A DNA stretch of 64,000 nucleotides from Erinaceus europaeus (Eukaryota > Chordata > Mammalia > Eulipotyphla > Erinaceidae). The notes below the pieces were generated by a model, which was not told where the DNA came from, made no database searches, and worked only from the letters and a program-made list of their open reading frames with translations. Location of the stretch: NCBI RefSeq assembly GCF_950295315.1, contig NC_080181.1, positions 38,655,375 to 38,719,374 of the forward strand, written 5' to 3'. Within the stretch, counting starts at the first letter, position 1; every line of letters begins with the position of its first letter. Positions 10,291-21,490 of the stretch are shown piece after piece. The translations under genes and the position numbers were made by a program.

Positions 10291-11766
10291 ATCTTCTTTC
10301 ATGTAACCCCACCCTCCCCTGAACACCAGGAAAGGAACAGCAGCATCCAGCAGCAATTCCCTCTGGTCACTTTACTTTGGGTTTCTCTCACTCCCAATGG
10401 TCAGTGAGTGCATTTCAACTTCTCAGGGAGCAAGACTTACATTATTAATGTAGGTGATTCATGACTGGAAAAAAAATTCGTCCTGCAAATATTTCCATTC
10501 ATGCTGCCTCCACAGCTCATTTGAATAAATTATGATCTTCCACTCCTTTGACCCTATCATTGTTTAATATTTAAACACAGATGATATTTCTCACCTGTTG
10601 TTATAGCACCTTTGGGAAATTTTGTCTTTCCCTGGTGATCAGCTAGCTTTTCAAATCCATCTTAATGGGTAAATGGTTCTCTGTTTTACAACCCTATGGA
10701 GAATTTGAAGTGCCCTTTAAAGATATTTATCAAACTTTGTACCTTAATCTAGTCATCGGGAAACAAGTTATTATAGAATTTTAAAGCCAGTAAATTATTC
10801 ATATTAACAGACACTAATATCTGTAAAATACTGATTACCTACCACACCTCCTGCCAGAATTAGAAATAAAACCAACGGAAATATAGTGGAACATAGGAAT
10901 AAGTTCATGTTAAAAAAAAATACACATGTACACATAAATAAAAACACCTCATCAAACAAAAAGCATATTCAAATGCATTAATAAGCAAAACATGTTTATG
11001 TAATCACATTCCTTATACTAGCCATATAATAGTTTAATAAAATCATATTGCTGAATAATATTGTGTTTAAATTATTGAGAAAAAGACATAAGCTTAGAGT
11101 ACAGGAAGGAAACAACAGTTCTGGAGGTTCTGAATTTTTGTTTATAAGTCTGCTCATCTGAAAAATTTTGGAATAGCATGACTTTACAATTGCTTATACT
11201 TTTGAAATTAATAAATAAAAGCTTTAAAAGCTTTACATGATAGGGATGAAAGGAAATCAAAACTAACACAAGAAAGGTAAATTTTTTAAATATAAAAATA
11301 GTATAGGGACATTTTTGTTATGAAGTGGTGTAAAATGTAGATATTTTATTGGGAGAAAAGAAAGAATTTTATCTGAAGATGAAACCAGTTATTTGTGGAA
11401 TGGAAAAAAAAAGACAAAGTGTAAGTGCAAGGGAATTATGTTGATAATTTTTTTTTTATGTTGATAATTTTAGGAGAAAGAAACTTTAGCAAAAGGATTT
11501 TCAGTGAAAGAAACTACTATGTGTAGTCAATCTGGTTAGAGTCTAAATAATTATTATATCAATTTTAAAATTAAGTTTTACTAATCATAGTGTATGTGTG
11601 CAAAATCAGATTTTGTTTTCATTTACTAAATGCATAAAAGTCGGTTTATGTATGTAATCAGCTTTTAATAACGAGAGGGAGCCTAACTATGGCTGTACAG
11701 AAATTTAAGTATCAGGAGAGACATCAGATATTTTTGAGAGTTGTGCTTCTTTAACTTAATTCCTAC
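10291..11766. other. Unique intron sequence downstream of the GABRG3 exon
   Basis: AT-rich sequence. I looked on the minus strand for the next coding exon of the receptor (start of the first membrane segment) and found no match. Confidence 0.55.
11761..11766 (-). promoter_or_regulatory. 5' splice donor of the GABRG3 exon
   Basis: The minus strand reads 'CTGCAG|gtagga', a canonical GT donor. It interrupts a glycine codon after its first base, the same phase as the acceptor side. Confidence 0.85.
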
Positions 11767-11904
11767 CTGCAGAAGTTGTCACGATTTCTGTAGTATTTCT
11801 GAGGCCCATAAAATCAAATTGGTATAGGCGCCATGATTTCTGATCTGCTGCCTCAACTGAATTTTTTCTCCATCTATAGATCATTTCTTCTTTAGGGTAA
11901 CCAT
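11767..11904 (-). CDS. GABRG3: GABA-A receptor gamma-3 subunit, one internal exon (probably exon 6)
   Basis: This internal exon encodes 46 codons of a ligand-gated chloride channel subunit of inhibitory synapses. Read on the minus strand it starts after 'ttttctag' and ends before 'gtagga', so both splice sites are canonical. It is 138 bp and phase 1 at both ends. The peptide begins [20 protein letters not shown] and continues through SWRLYQFDF and [14 protein letters not shown]. In this family that stretch follows the Cys-loop and covers the loop F region and the approach to loop C; NTT is a potential N-glycosylation site. The residues match gamma-3 better than gamma-1 or gamma-2 as I remember those sequences, so GABRG3 is an established-knowledge match rather than a database hit. 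The reading frame is intact with no stop. No neighbouring exon is recognisable in the window, which fits the very large introns of this gene. It could be another gamma paralogue, but that is less likely. Confidence 0.93.
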
Positions 11905-11927
11905 CTAGAAAAAAAGAAAAAAAAAGT
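11905..11927 (-). promoter_or_regulatory. 3' splice acceptor and polypyrimidine tract of the GABRG3 exon
   Basis: On the minus strand, about 20 almost uninterrupted pyrimidines lead directly into 'ctag' and then the exon. This is a strong acceptor and fixes the 5' edge of the exon at 11904. Confidence 0.85.
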
Positions 11928-12099
11928 TCTTGAATATTTAAGTTTACAAACATTAAGTTAAAAATATAATTTCAATTACAAGTGATGAACGAGAGTTAAA
12001 TTTTTAGATATCACTTATTCTCTAAATTTTCTTCAAGAACATTCAAACTCCAAAAATCCATAAGTGAAAGACACACATGAAGTTTCTGATACAATTTTT

Positions 12100-12310
12100 T
12101 TTAATTATCTTTTTTTATTTGTTGGATAGAGACAGCCAGAAATTGACAGGAAGAGGAAGAAAGAGAGGGAGAGATACAGAGAAACAGATGCAGCATTGCT
12201 TCACCAGTTGTGAAAATTCCCCCCTGCAGGTAGGTGCCAGGGACTCTAACAGGGGTCCCTGCACACTGTAATATGTATGCTCAATCAGTTGTGCCATCAT
12301 CCAATCCCTA
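12100..12310 (-). mobile_element. tRNA-derived SINE, short form, minus strand
   Basis: 'gttggatagagacagccaga', 'gcttcaccagttgtgaaaat', 'cccctgcaggtaggtgcc' and a head ending 'gtgccatcatccaatccc'. Confidence 0.88.
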
Positions 12311-13010
12311 CAATGTATTTGTACCAGATACAATTCAATTGTTACTTCTTTAATTGTGGAGAGTTGTTGACCTTCAAAGAGTGTAGTTCAGAATGTCCTT
12401 AGCCCTCAGGCAGTGAGTTTTAAGGGCCTAAACCACAATCACAGCTAGCATTCATCCCCAGGGTTTAATCCATCCATTTCTCAAGAGATAAGCCTTTAAT
12501 AAGGCAACCACTCCAGGATTAGAGAAGTCTGCTTATGGTCTTGTGTTCTGAAATCAGTCTCTTGCTCTGATTATGAATGAATTTTGAACTTTTCCAGTGA
12601 TGAGTTCCCATCTTGTCAGTTGTTCCAGGGAACAAGATCCTCAATGTGTCTGTCACCCACTGATGGCAACAGAGAGCAGTGCAGCATGGATAGGGGCTCT
12701 GCACTAACCTGGCAGGTGCTGTTACCATGGTTGCACTGACTTCCAGAGTCCAAACTTGAGACTGAGCAAAGTCCTTTTCATGACACCTGGATCCTTTCTT
12801 CTAATCAGTGCTTGGGACAACACTGGGCTGGAGCTTCCTGACTTGGCTGAAAGGCTAACTTGCCACACTGATTTCTGTGCTACTGTCCTATCAATAAAAT
12901 GTCAGTGGCTCAGGGACCAGATTCTAATTTTGAAAAACAGAAATCTTTGTTCCTTTTCCAAGGTTTAAATTTCCCAGAGATGCAAAAGAAAAGTTTACAA
13001 AAATAAATAA
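12311..13010. other. Intron sequence, possible old unassigned element
   Basis: Relatively GC-balanced sequence with an aataaa signal at about 12893-12898 and an A-rich (TAAA)n tract from about 12999. It could be a decayed LTR or retroposed sequence, but I recognise no family. Confidence 0.35.
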
Positions 13011-13054
13011 ATTAATTAAATAAATAAATAAAATAAAATTTCAATATGAAAAAG

Positions 13055-13180
13055 CACCAGGCACAGAAGGCATGCAAGGAATTATACCACACTTGCAACA
13101 AGTAGATTCTACAAATGTTCCTTAAAGCAGAGAGTAGAAAACAAAGGAAAACAATGATCCACAACCTGATAAATGCACAA
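13055..13180 (+). mobile_element. Possible old L1 ORF2 remnant
   Basis: 'aaaaagcaccaggcacagaa' loosely resembles the L1 ORF2 'aaaagtcctggaccagatgg' block. The match is weak and short. Confidence 0.25.
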
Positions 13181-13556
13181 GAACAAATCTCATAGGCAAG
13201 TATTTTCCCAAATTTTGTAGCCAGCTTACTAATTTTAATGTATTATGATCTAACTGGAGTAAGAGGAATAGAAGAGTAAATCTATGAGTACCCTCATGTG
13301 TTCATCTTCATAGAAGGCAGATAAATATATGCTTGGGTTCTATCAAATACAATTTTGTTTTACAAAATATAAAATATCAGCATGCATTTGTGCTGAAAAC
13401 ATTGAATAAATTAGAAAAGCACAGACAGAATTAACTTGAAGTGTTTCATATTCTGAAACACTTGACAGAGTATTAATTTCACTAGTATATTGTGGTGGGA
13501 TTTTTGCAAGTGTAGAGCCCTACTGGTATAATCTGAGTATTTACAAGAAGATTTAT

Positions 13557-13758
13557 TGGGGGCCTAGGTGTGGTGCAGCTGTTTGAGCACATATACTACA
13601 ATGCACAAGAACTCTAGTTCAAGCCTTTAGTCCCCACCTGTGGAAGGAAAGTTTTGCAAGTGGTGTGAAGTAGTGCTGAAGGTGTCTCTCTATATCCCCC
13701 ACTTCCTCTCAATGTCTGGCTGTTTCTATCAAACAACTAAAGATTAAAAAAAAAACCA
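13557..13758 (+). mobile_element. tRNA-derived SINE, short form, diverged
   Basis: 'gggggcctaggtgtggtgca', 'ttagtccccacctgtgg' and 'agtagtgctgaaggtgtctc', with an A-rich tail. It lies just upstream of the L1 at 13800. Confidence 0.85.
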
Positions 13759-14379
13759 CTGTTAAAATATTGTTTAAAAATTTTAAAAAGAACTTTGATG
13801 GGGGCAGAGCCAAGATGGCGACTTTGGAGCCACAGCTGCTGTGAGCTCCAAGAGGCAGCAGCCTGCAACCTGAAATCCACTGGATCTGGTAGGTTATTGG
13901 GTTATCTGTAGGAGGGGGGACACAGGCTGGTCAGAGTGACACAAAAATACAGAACTATAACTCTCTCTTGGGCTGACAAAAGGAGGTCAGGGGAAAAAAG
14001 AAAAATCCTTTGACTCACTGGCCCCCCCCAGCCCAGTACCAGCCTGCAGGGGCAGCTCAGCCACTCCTAGCAGGCTCCCTGCTGAGCTATTTTCTTTAAC
14101 AAGATTCCTGGCTCCTCAGGGGGTGTCATTCCAACCCTCTTCCTTTACTCTCTCTTTTTTAAGTGGCCAGAGCTCTACTTGAGTGATAAAATACTTGACC
14201 AACCAAAGCCTCATCCCCGCCTGGGAATGACTACCTGGAGGGGTTTTCAGATTCCTCTCACAATTGGCTGTCTCTTTCCAGGCTGTCTGCAGTCAATTGA
14301 GCAGTCCAAGCTGCAGACTGACTGTTAGGAGTTTTCTACTCTAAAAAAATACAAGCTGCCTCGAGTTAATTAGAGAAAT

Positions 14380-15086
14380 GAAAGCTGAAATAGCTGAGCT
14401 AAAAGGCCAACAAGCAGAACAAGCTAATACTCTAACTGAACTGAAGAAAGAAGCTGATGGAAGGGAAAGCAGATTAACAGAAGCAGAAAACAGAATTAGC
14501 CAGACAGAGGATGAGCTAGATAAAACTAAGAGGTAAAAGAACTCAAAAAATTGAGAGACACTGAAAACAACAACAGAGACATATGGGATGACCTCAAAAG
14601 AAGTAACATTCATATCATTGACCTACCAGAGGAAGAAAGAGAGGAAGGGTAAGTAAATATTTTAGAGGAAATAATAGAAGAAAACTTCCCAGATCTAAAC
14701 AACAGAAAGGACATTAAAATTCAAGAGGCCCATAGAGTCCCAAACAAAATGACCCCAGACCTGAAGACACCAAGACACATAATAGTTACAATGAAAAGAA
14801 ACAAGGATAAATAAAGACTGCAAGAGAAAAACAAAAAGTCACATACAGGATAAAACCCATAAGACTGTCAGCAGATTTCTCCACTCAAACTCTAAAAGCC
14901 AAAAGAGAATGGCACGAGATCTATCGAGCTCAAAATGAAAAAGGGTTTCTACCAAGGATAATATATCCTGCTAGACTTTCATTTAAACTAGATTAAGGGA
15001 TCAAAACCTTCTCAGACAGACAACAGTTAAAGGAGGAAACCATCACCAAGCCTGCCCTGAAAAAGGTACTAAAAGACCTCTTATAA
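14380..15086 (+). pseudogene. L1 ORF1 remnant (copy 1)
   Basis: ORF1 encodes the L1 RNA-binding chaperone. From the ATG at 14380 one frame reads MKAEIAELKGQQAEQANTL, a heptad-like coiled coil, and stops at about 14533. A second frame carries KRSNIHIIDLPEEE (RNA-recognition motif region) and ENFPDLNN, up to a stop near 14811. A third frame holds the C-terminal domain with PIRLSADFSTQTLKAKREW and IIYPARLSF, ending at about 15086. So the three domains occur in the canonical order but in different frames, with internal stops. The family protein is about 340 residues; this copy may also lack part of the N-terminus upstream of the coiled coil. Confidence 0.88.
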
Positions 15087-15141
15087 ACTAGAACATCACT
15101 TTAATACTTGCAATATATCAGAGCAAAGAAAGAATTGAATA

Positions 15142-18100
15142 ATGGCACCACAATCCATTCAATCCATAATATCAATAAATTCCAATGAATTAAATTTACC
15201 GATTAAAAGGCACAGAGTGGGAGGATGGATCAGAAAACACAACACAACCCAACCATATTCTGCCTGCAAGAATCCCACCTGACCCAACAAGGCAAACACA
15301 GACTAAAAGTGAAAGGATGAAAAACTATCATACACACTCATGGACCACAAAAAAAAGGGAGGAACAGCCATTCTCATCTCTGACACCATAGACTTTAAAT
15401 TAAATAAAGTAATAAAAGATAGGCAAGACCTATCTATTACATAATGATTAGAGGATCAATCAACCAAGAAAATTTAACAATTATTAACATCTATGCACCC
15501 AGTGAGGGACCATCTAAATACATTAATCACCTACTGAAAGAACTACAAAAATACATCAATAGTAATACAACAATAGTGGTAGACATCAACACCCCACTCT
15601 CACACTTAGACAGATCAGCGAAGCAGAGAATCAACAAAGAAACAAGAGAATTAAATAAAGAGATGAACAGACTAGACCTCCTGGAGATCTTCAGAGTTCT
15701 TCACCCCCCAAAACTGGAATACACATTCTCTTCAAATCCACACAGCTCTGTTGGTATGCTTCTAAATTCTGCTTATAAGACCTTCTGTTTTGATCATCAC
15801 ATTAGGTTCCCTTGTATTACTTACAATGTGGTCTATTTACATAATCACTGTTTTACCTGGGTCCCACCCTGCCTGCAAGGTATTGGTTTAATCCACACTG
15901 GTTAGATGGAAGCTTTCTATGTTCTGTTCATGCTCTTTTTTTGCTCCACTCCCTCTCCTTGTCATTTCCTTTCCCTTGTCACTTCCCGTGAAGAGATGCA
16001 TAAAAGGCTATGTATCTGATTAATAAATGAGATACTGCTTCCCAGCTCAGCCAAAGTTCCTGGTCGTCTGTCTCCCACCCGAAAGCTAGCCTGGAAAATG
16101 GCGCCTGAACAGGGACTGGCACAGCACATCCTCAGTAGGCCACAAAGACAGTATCAACAAATTCAAGAGCACTTAAGTCATCCCAAGTATCTTCTCAGAC
16201 CACAGTGAAGTAAATCTATCATACAACAACAAACAGAAAATTATTAAAAGTCACAGAATTTGGAAACTCAACAATATACTGCTTAAGTACCACTGGATCA
16301 GAGAGGCACTCAGGCATGAAATTCAAATGTTCCTGGAAACAAATGAAAATGAAGACACAAGTTATCGAAATATTTGGGACACAACTAAAGCAGTATTGAG
16401 AGGGAAACTTATAGCCATGCAATCACATATTAAAGAACAAGAAAAATCTTAAATAAACAACCTTACTGCACACCTTAAGGAATTAGGAGAAGAGGAACAA
16501 AGGAACCATAAAGCAACCAGAAGGACAGAAATCATTAAAATTAGAGCAGAAATAAGCAACATCAAAAATAAGAGAACCATACAAAAGTTCAGTGAAACTA
16601 AATGCTGGTTCTTTGGAAAATTAAACAAGATTGACAAACACCTAGCCAGACTCAATTAAAAAAAGAAAAAAGAGAGAGAAGACTCAAATTAATAGAATTG
16701 TAAATGATGGAGGTGATATTACAACTGACAAGACAGAAATCAAGAAAATCATGCGAAACTTCTATGAAGAACTATACGTCACCAAGATACAGAATCTGGA
16801 AGAAATGGAAGAATTCCTAGAAACATATGCCCTTACAAAACTGAAAGAAGAAGAACTACAAAACCTAAATGCATCAATCACAGACAAAGAAATCAAAACA
16901 GTTATTAAGAATCTCCCCAGCAACAAAAGTCCTGGACCAGATGGTTTTACAAACAAATTCTACAAAACCTTCAGGAAACAGTTAATAGCTATACTTCTAA
17001 AGCTTTTCCACTAGATCAAAGAAACAGAAATACCAATTCCACCTTCTATGAAGCCAACATCACCCTGATACCAAAAGCAGATAGGGACACAGCAAAAAAG
17101 AGAAACTACAGACCAATATCTCTGATGAACATAGATGCCAAAATATTAAACAAGATCCTGGCCAACCAGATACAACAGTATATCAAAAAGATTGTTCATA
17201 ATGAACAAGTGGGATTTATCCCAGGAATACTAGGCAGGTTCAACATATGTAAGTCAATCAATGTCATTCACCACATCAGTAAAAGCAAAACCAAAAAACA
17301 CATGACTATCTCAATAGATGCAGAGAAAGCCTTTGATAAAATTAAACACCCATTCATGCTCAAAACACTACAAAAATGTGAATAGATGGGAAATTCTTCA
17401 AGATAGTGGAATCCATATGTAGCAAACTTACAGCCAACACCATAGTCAATGGACAGAAGTTGAAAGCATTCCCCCTCAGATATGGGACTAGACAGGGCTG
17501 TCCACTGTCACCATTACCCTTCAACATAGTATTGGAAGTTCTTGCCATAGCAATCAGGCAAGAGAAAGAAATCAAAGGAATACAGATTGGAAGGGAAGAA
17601 CTCAAACTCTCACTACTTGCAGATGATATGATAGTAAACACAGAAAAACCTTAAAATTCCAGCAGAAAAATACCGGAAATTATCAGGCAATATAGCAGGG
17701 TGTCAGGCTACAAAATCAATGTAGAAAAATTAGTGGCATTTCTTTATGCAAACACTAAATCTGAAAAGACATCCAGAAATAACTCCCATTCACTGTTGCA
17801 GCAAAATCAATAAAATACCTAGGAATAATGCACACAAAAAAGTTGAAAAACTTGTATACTGAAAATTATAAGTCAATATTCAAGGAAATAGAAAATGATA
17901 CCAAAAAATGGAAAGACATTGCATGCTCATGGATTGGAAGAATAAATATCATCAAAATGAATATTCTCCCCAGAGCAATATACAAATTTAACACAATACC
18001 CATCAAAGTTCCACCAAGCTTCTTTAAGAGGATAGAACAAAAACTACAATCATTTATGTGGAACTAGAAAACACCTAGAATTGCCAAGAAAATCTTTAGG

Positions 18101-19341
18101 AAAGAAACAGAAATGGAGGCATCACACTCCCAGATCTCAAACTAAATTATAAGGACATGATCACCAAAACAGCATGGTACTGGAACAAAAATAGGCACAC
18201 AGAAAAGGGAAACAGAATTGAAAGCCCAGACTAAAATCCCACACCTTTGGACATCTAATCTTTGATAAGGGGGCCCAAAGGATTAAATGGAGGAAGCTGG
18301 CTCTCTTCAATAAATGGTGCTGGGAAAACTGGGTTGAAATATGCAGAAGAATGAAACTGAACCACCTTATCTCACCAGAAACAAAAATCAACTCCAAATG
18401 GAGCAAGGACCTGGATGTTAGACCAGAAACTATCAAATACTTAGAGGAAAACATTGGTGGAACACGTTCCCACCTAAACCTCAAGGACTTCTTTGATGAT
18501 ACAAACCCAACTGCAAGGAAAAACAGAAACAAGTCAATGGGACTACATCAAATTGATAAGCTTCTTCACAGCCAAAGAAACTATCACACAAACAAAGAGA
18601 CCCCTTACAGAATAGGAGATCTTCACATGCCATACATCAGACAAGAGACTAATCACCAAAATATACAAAGAGCTTAGCAAACTTAGCAACAAAAAAGCAA
18701 ATGACCCCATCCAAAAATGGGCAGAGGATATGAACAAAACATTCACTACAGAAGAGATCCAAAAGGCTAACAAACATATGAAAAATTGCTCCAGGTCACT
18801 GATTGTCAGAGAAATGCAAATAAAGACAACATTGAGATACCACCTCACCCATGAGAATGACATCCATCCAAAAGGACAGCAGCAACAAATGCTGGAGAGG
18901 CTGTGGGGACAGCGGTACCCTTCTGCACTGCTGGGGAGAATGTAAGCTGGTCCATGCTCTGTGAAGAGCAGTATGGAGAACTCTCACAAGGTTAGACATG
19001 GACCTACCATATGACCCAGTAGTTCATCTCTTGGGGATATATCCAACCAAAAAGATATTTGTACATCTATGTTCATAGCAGCACAATTCGTTATAGCTAA
19101 AACCTGGAAGCAACCCAGGTGCCCAACAACAGATGAGTGTCTGAGAAAGTTGTGGTATATATACACAATGGAATACTATGCAGCTATGTGAACCCACAGT
19201 GAACCCACTTTCTCTGACCCATCTTTTATGGATCTAGAAGGAATTATGTTAAGTGAGCTAAGTCAGAAAGATAAAGATGAGTATGGGATGATCCCCACTC
19301 ATCAACAGAAGTTGAGAATGAAGAACAGAAAGGGAAACTAA
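15142..19341 (+). pseudogene. L1 ORF2 remnant (copy 1), endonuclease and reverse transcriptase, interrupted
   Basis: ORF2 encodes the endonuclease and reverse transcriptase that make L1 and SINE copies. The endonuclease part is visible from about 15190 (RVGGWIRKH) to TIVVDINTPLSHLDRS near 15590. The usual GDFN metal-site motif is altered to VDIN here. The ERV remnant at 15749-16121 then splits the gene; FSDHS follows at about 16190. The RT part shows NKSPGPDGF (about 16925), [13 protein letters not shown] (about 17110), [10 protein letters not shown] (about 17310), [11 protein letters not shown] (about 17490) and LLADDMIV (about 17615), where FADD is changed to LADD. The C-terminal part runs past TMEYYAAM at about 19165. 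Stops and frameshifts split it into many short frames, so no product is expected. Confidence 0.92.
15749..16121 (+). mobile_element. ERV LTR (family Y) plus tRNA-Lys primer-binding site, nested in L1 ORF2
   Basis: It starts TGTTGGTATGCTTCT and has an aataaa signal at 16022-16027. It closely resembles the solo LTR at 23825-24236. Unlike that copy it continues past the LTR end into tggcgcctgaacagggac (16099-16116), complementary to the 3' end of tRNA-Lys with one substitution. It then ends at once in ctggca, the terminal bases of this LTR family. Six-bp flanks cagctc (15743-15748) and cagcac (16122-16127) differ at one base. I infer a provirus that lost everything between the PBS and the last bases of its 3' LTR. 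No viral coding sequence remains. Confidence 0.85.
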
Positions 19342-20705
19342 AAACAGGATTTGACTAGATCTGGAGTAGGGCACCAAAGTAAAAACCTTGGCGTTAGGGT
19401 GGATATTTGGCTTCCTGGGGGGAGGTGGCGGGGTGAGTGGGTGAGATGGGACACAGTCTTTTGGTGGTGGGAATGGTGTTTATGTACACTCCTATTAATT
19501 TGTAGTCAAATAAATCTTTAATTAATATGAGAGGGGAAAAATTGACTGTATGTCTCAAACTTTTTAAAGCACAGACTGAGTCTTTTTAAAACATAGCCAG
19601 AGTCTTTGATATGTTGATTCTCTCAAAAGCCTAGACCAGGGAGAACTGAAGCAATTGGTGTCATAGCTATATACAAATAATGACAAAGGACCTAAATTAT
19701 GGTGATGTTGGTATTATACAGCAAATCCTAACAAAGGGACTTTTCAAAGTTAATCCAATTACCAAACAATGTGATGATAACAATAACTCTCTATTGTCTT
19801 CTTGAACCCTAAGACAGCAGGAACCTCACATTTCCACTATAAAGCCTGTATTTCCCCTAGTCCTGCCACCTTAGGGTAGGGCCTACTTCCCTGCATGCTT
19901 CTTTTAACTCATACCAAATAATATTGCATCCACCGATCCCAACCTAATCAATGCAAGGATTACCACCTCAGCATGCTTCACTTTAGACTATTCCCAGAGA
20001 CTTCAGGTGTGGAATGACAACCCTTCAGCTTCATTACTCAGGTGAGACCTTTTCTTTCATAGTATTTTCTAATTCCATTCCAGGCAGGTTCACTTCCTAA
20101 TTAAGTCCCAAAACCTAGATATAGACCAGGTCCCGTGAGATAGAGCATATGTCCACATGTATCCATAAACTAAGGCAAAATATATGCCTGAAATCATATG
20201 TCTGCAGTGAGTATCCCCCAACAATTCATCCAACATTTCATTCAACACTATTCTAGCCTTTAGGTCCATGATTGTTCAGCAGTTTGTTTGGCTTTGTATG
20301 TTAACTCTCTTTTCAGCCTCCAGGTTCCAGATGCCAGCACGATGCCGACCAGACCTCCCTGGACAGACAACACCACCAATACGTCCTGGAGCTCCACTTC
20401 CCCAGAGCCCCACCCTACTAGGGAAAGAGAGAGGCAGGCTAGGAGTATGGATTGACTAGTCAATGCCCATGTTCAGTGGGGAAGCAATTACAGAAGCCAG
20501 ACCTTCTACCTTCTGCATCCCACAATGACTTTGGGTCCATATTCCCAGAGGGATAAAGAATAGGCAAGCTATCAGGGGAGGGGATGGGATATGGAGATCT
20601 GGTGGTGGGAATTGTGTGGTGTTGTAACCCTCTTGTCTTATGGTTTTGTTAATGTCTCCTTTTTTAAATAAATAAAAAATAAATAAAAATATTAAAAAGA
20701 AGATT

Positions 20706-20855
20706 TCTGTGAGGTCCAGTAAGATAGTAGAATGGATATACAAATCACATTCATGCCTGAAGCTCTGTGTCCAAGATTAAATTCCTGGTACCACTGTAAG
20801 CCAGAACGAAGCAGTGCTCTACTCTTTGTCTCTTTCTCTCATTAAAAGAAAATAT
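20706..20855 (+). mobile_element. Short tRNA-like SINE ('tcatgcctga' family), diverged
   Basis: 'cacattcatgcctgaagctc', 'gtaagccagaacgaagcagt' and a pyrimidine-rich end. It lies directly after the L1 tail. Confidence 0.65.
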
Positions 20856-21296
20856 TTCAAAATCTCTCTCTATACATCTATCTCTACCTCTCTTCCTCTA
20901 TCTCTCCTAGGGAAGGAATAAGCAAGAAGTTCTGAAGGCCAGTGAGGAGGACTCTTACTTGAAACTAAGTTTGCCAGCACTTTGAGTTTGCACTTCTAGC
21001 CTCTAGAAGTGTGAGGATTATATTTTAGCTAATTAAGCTGAACCAATCTATGGTGTTTCATTGCAGGACTCAAATAAATACATTATCATATAAAGTCTTA
21101 GATGTATGTCTACCCAGATCTATTGTGCAGCTAATGTTAACTTATTTTTAGTATGGTGTCAATCTATAATTTTGCTCCTTACTCAAAATAACCACATTTT
21201 CCCCCTATTTAGACTGGGTTCTCCTTTAAGTGTTCTCAGAAGGGTTTTTGGTGTATTATATCAAAGCAAAAGACTCAGGGAAGGAAGGCAGAGAGG
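20856..21296. other. Unique intron with a CT-rich simple tract
   Basis: A (TCTC)/(TATC)-like tract lies at about 20860-20910. No gene or repeat family recognised after it. Confidence 0.5.
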
Positions 21297-21490
21297 GGAT
21301 TAAGGTGGTTAGGGATGGGGTTGTAGGGAGCTGGAGTCTTAGAGCTTAAAGTAAGAAAAGGATCTAAGTTGGGAGTGAGATTGTTTTGTAGACAACTGTC
21401 ACAGGGAGACGGGAATTGTGCACATGTATCAACAACTGTATGATAAATATTTAACTAGCCACTAAAATGATAAAAGGAAAAAAAAAGAAC
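21297..21490 (+). mobile_element. L1 3' end of a second subfamily (diverged)
   Basis: It resembles 62014-62224 and the reverse complement of 58163-58757: 'gggagtgagattgtt' then 'cacatgtatcaacaactgta', with an A-rich end. The 58163 copy links this 3' end to L1 ORF2. Confidence 0.6.

Larger units (their letters stand above)
13800..20700 (+). mobile_element. L1 retrotransposon copy 1, near full length, inactive, with a nested ERV remnant
   Basis: This autonomous-type LINE-1 lies antisense to GABRG3. It opens with 'ggggcagagccaagatggcg', the hallmark L1 5' UTR start. It continues through about 0.58 kb of 5' UTR, ORF1 remnants (14380-15086), ORF2 remnants (about 15142-19341) and a long 3' UTR (about 19342-20660) ending in an A-rich tail. 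A first polyadenylation-like signal lies near 19510 and the distal 3' end at about 20660, so the 3' UTR is about 1.3 kb. A retroviral LTR-PBS remnant sits inside ORF2 at 15749-16121. Flanking duplications are not convincing: only 'aaaaagaa' is shared. Frameshifts and stops throughout make it non-functional. Confidence 0.95.

Noticed and set aside
12350..12970. Candidate upstream exon of GABRG3 or a separate gene
   Set aside because: No gamma-subunit peptide (such as the Cys-loop segment) appears in any frame and no convincing exon borders were found.
15749..16121. Possible intact provirus because a primer site is present
   Set aside because: Only about 370 bp lies between the target repeats; no gag, pol or env sequence and no second full LTR is present.
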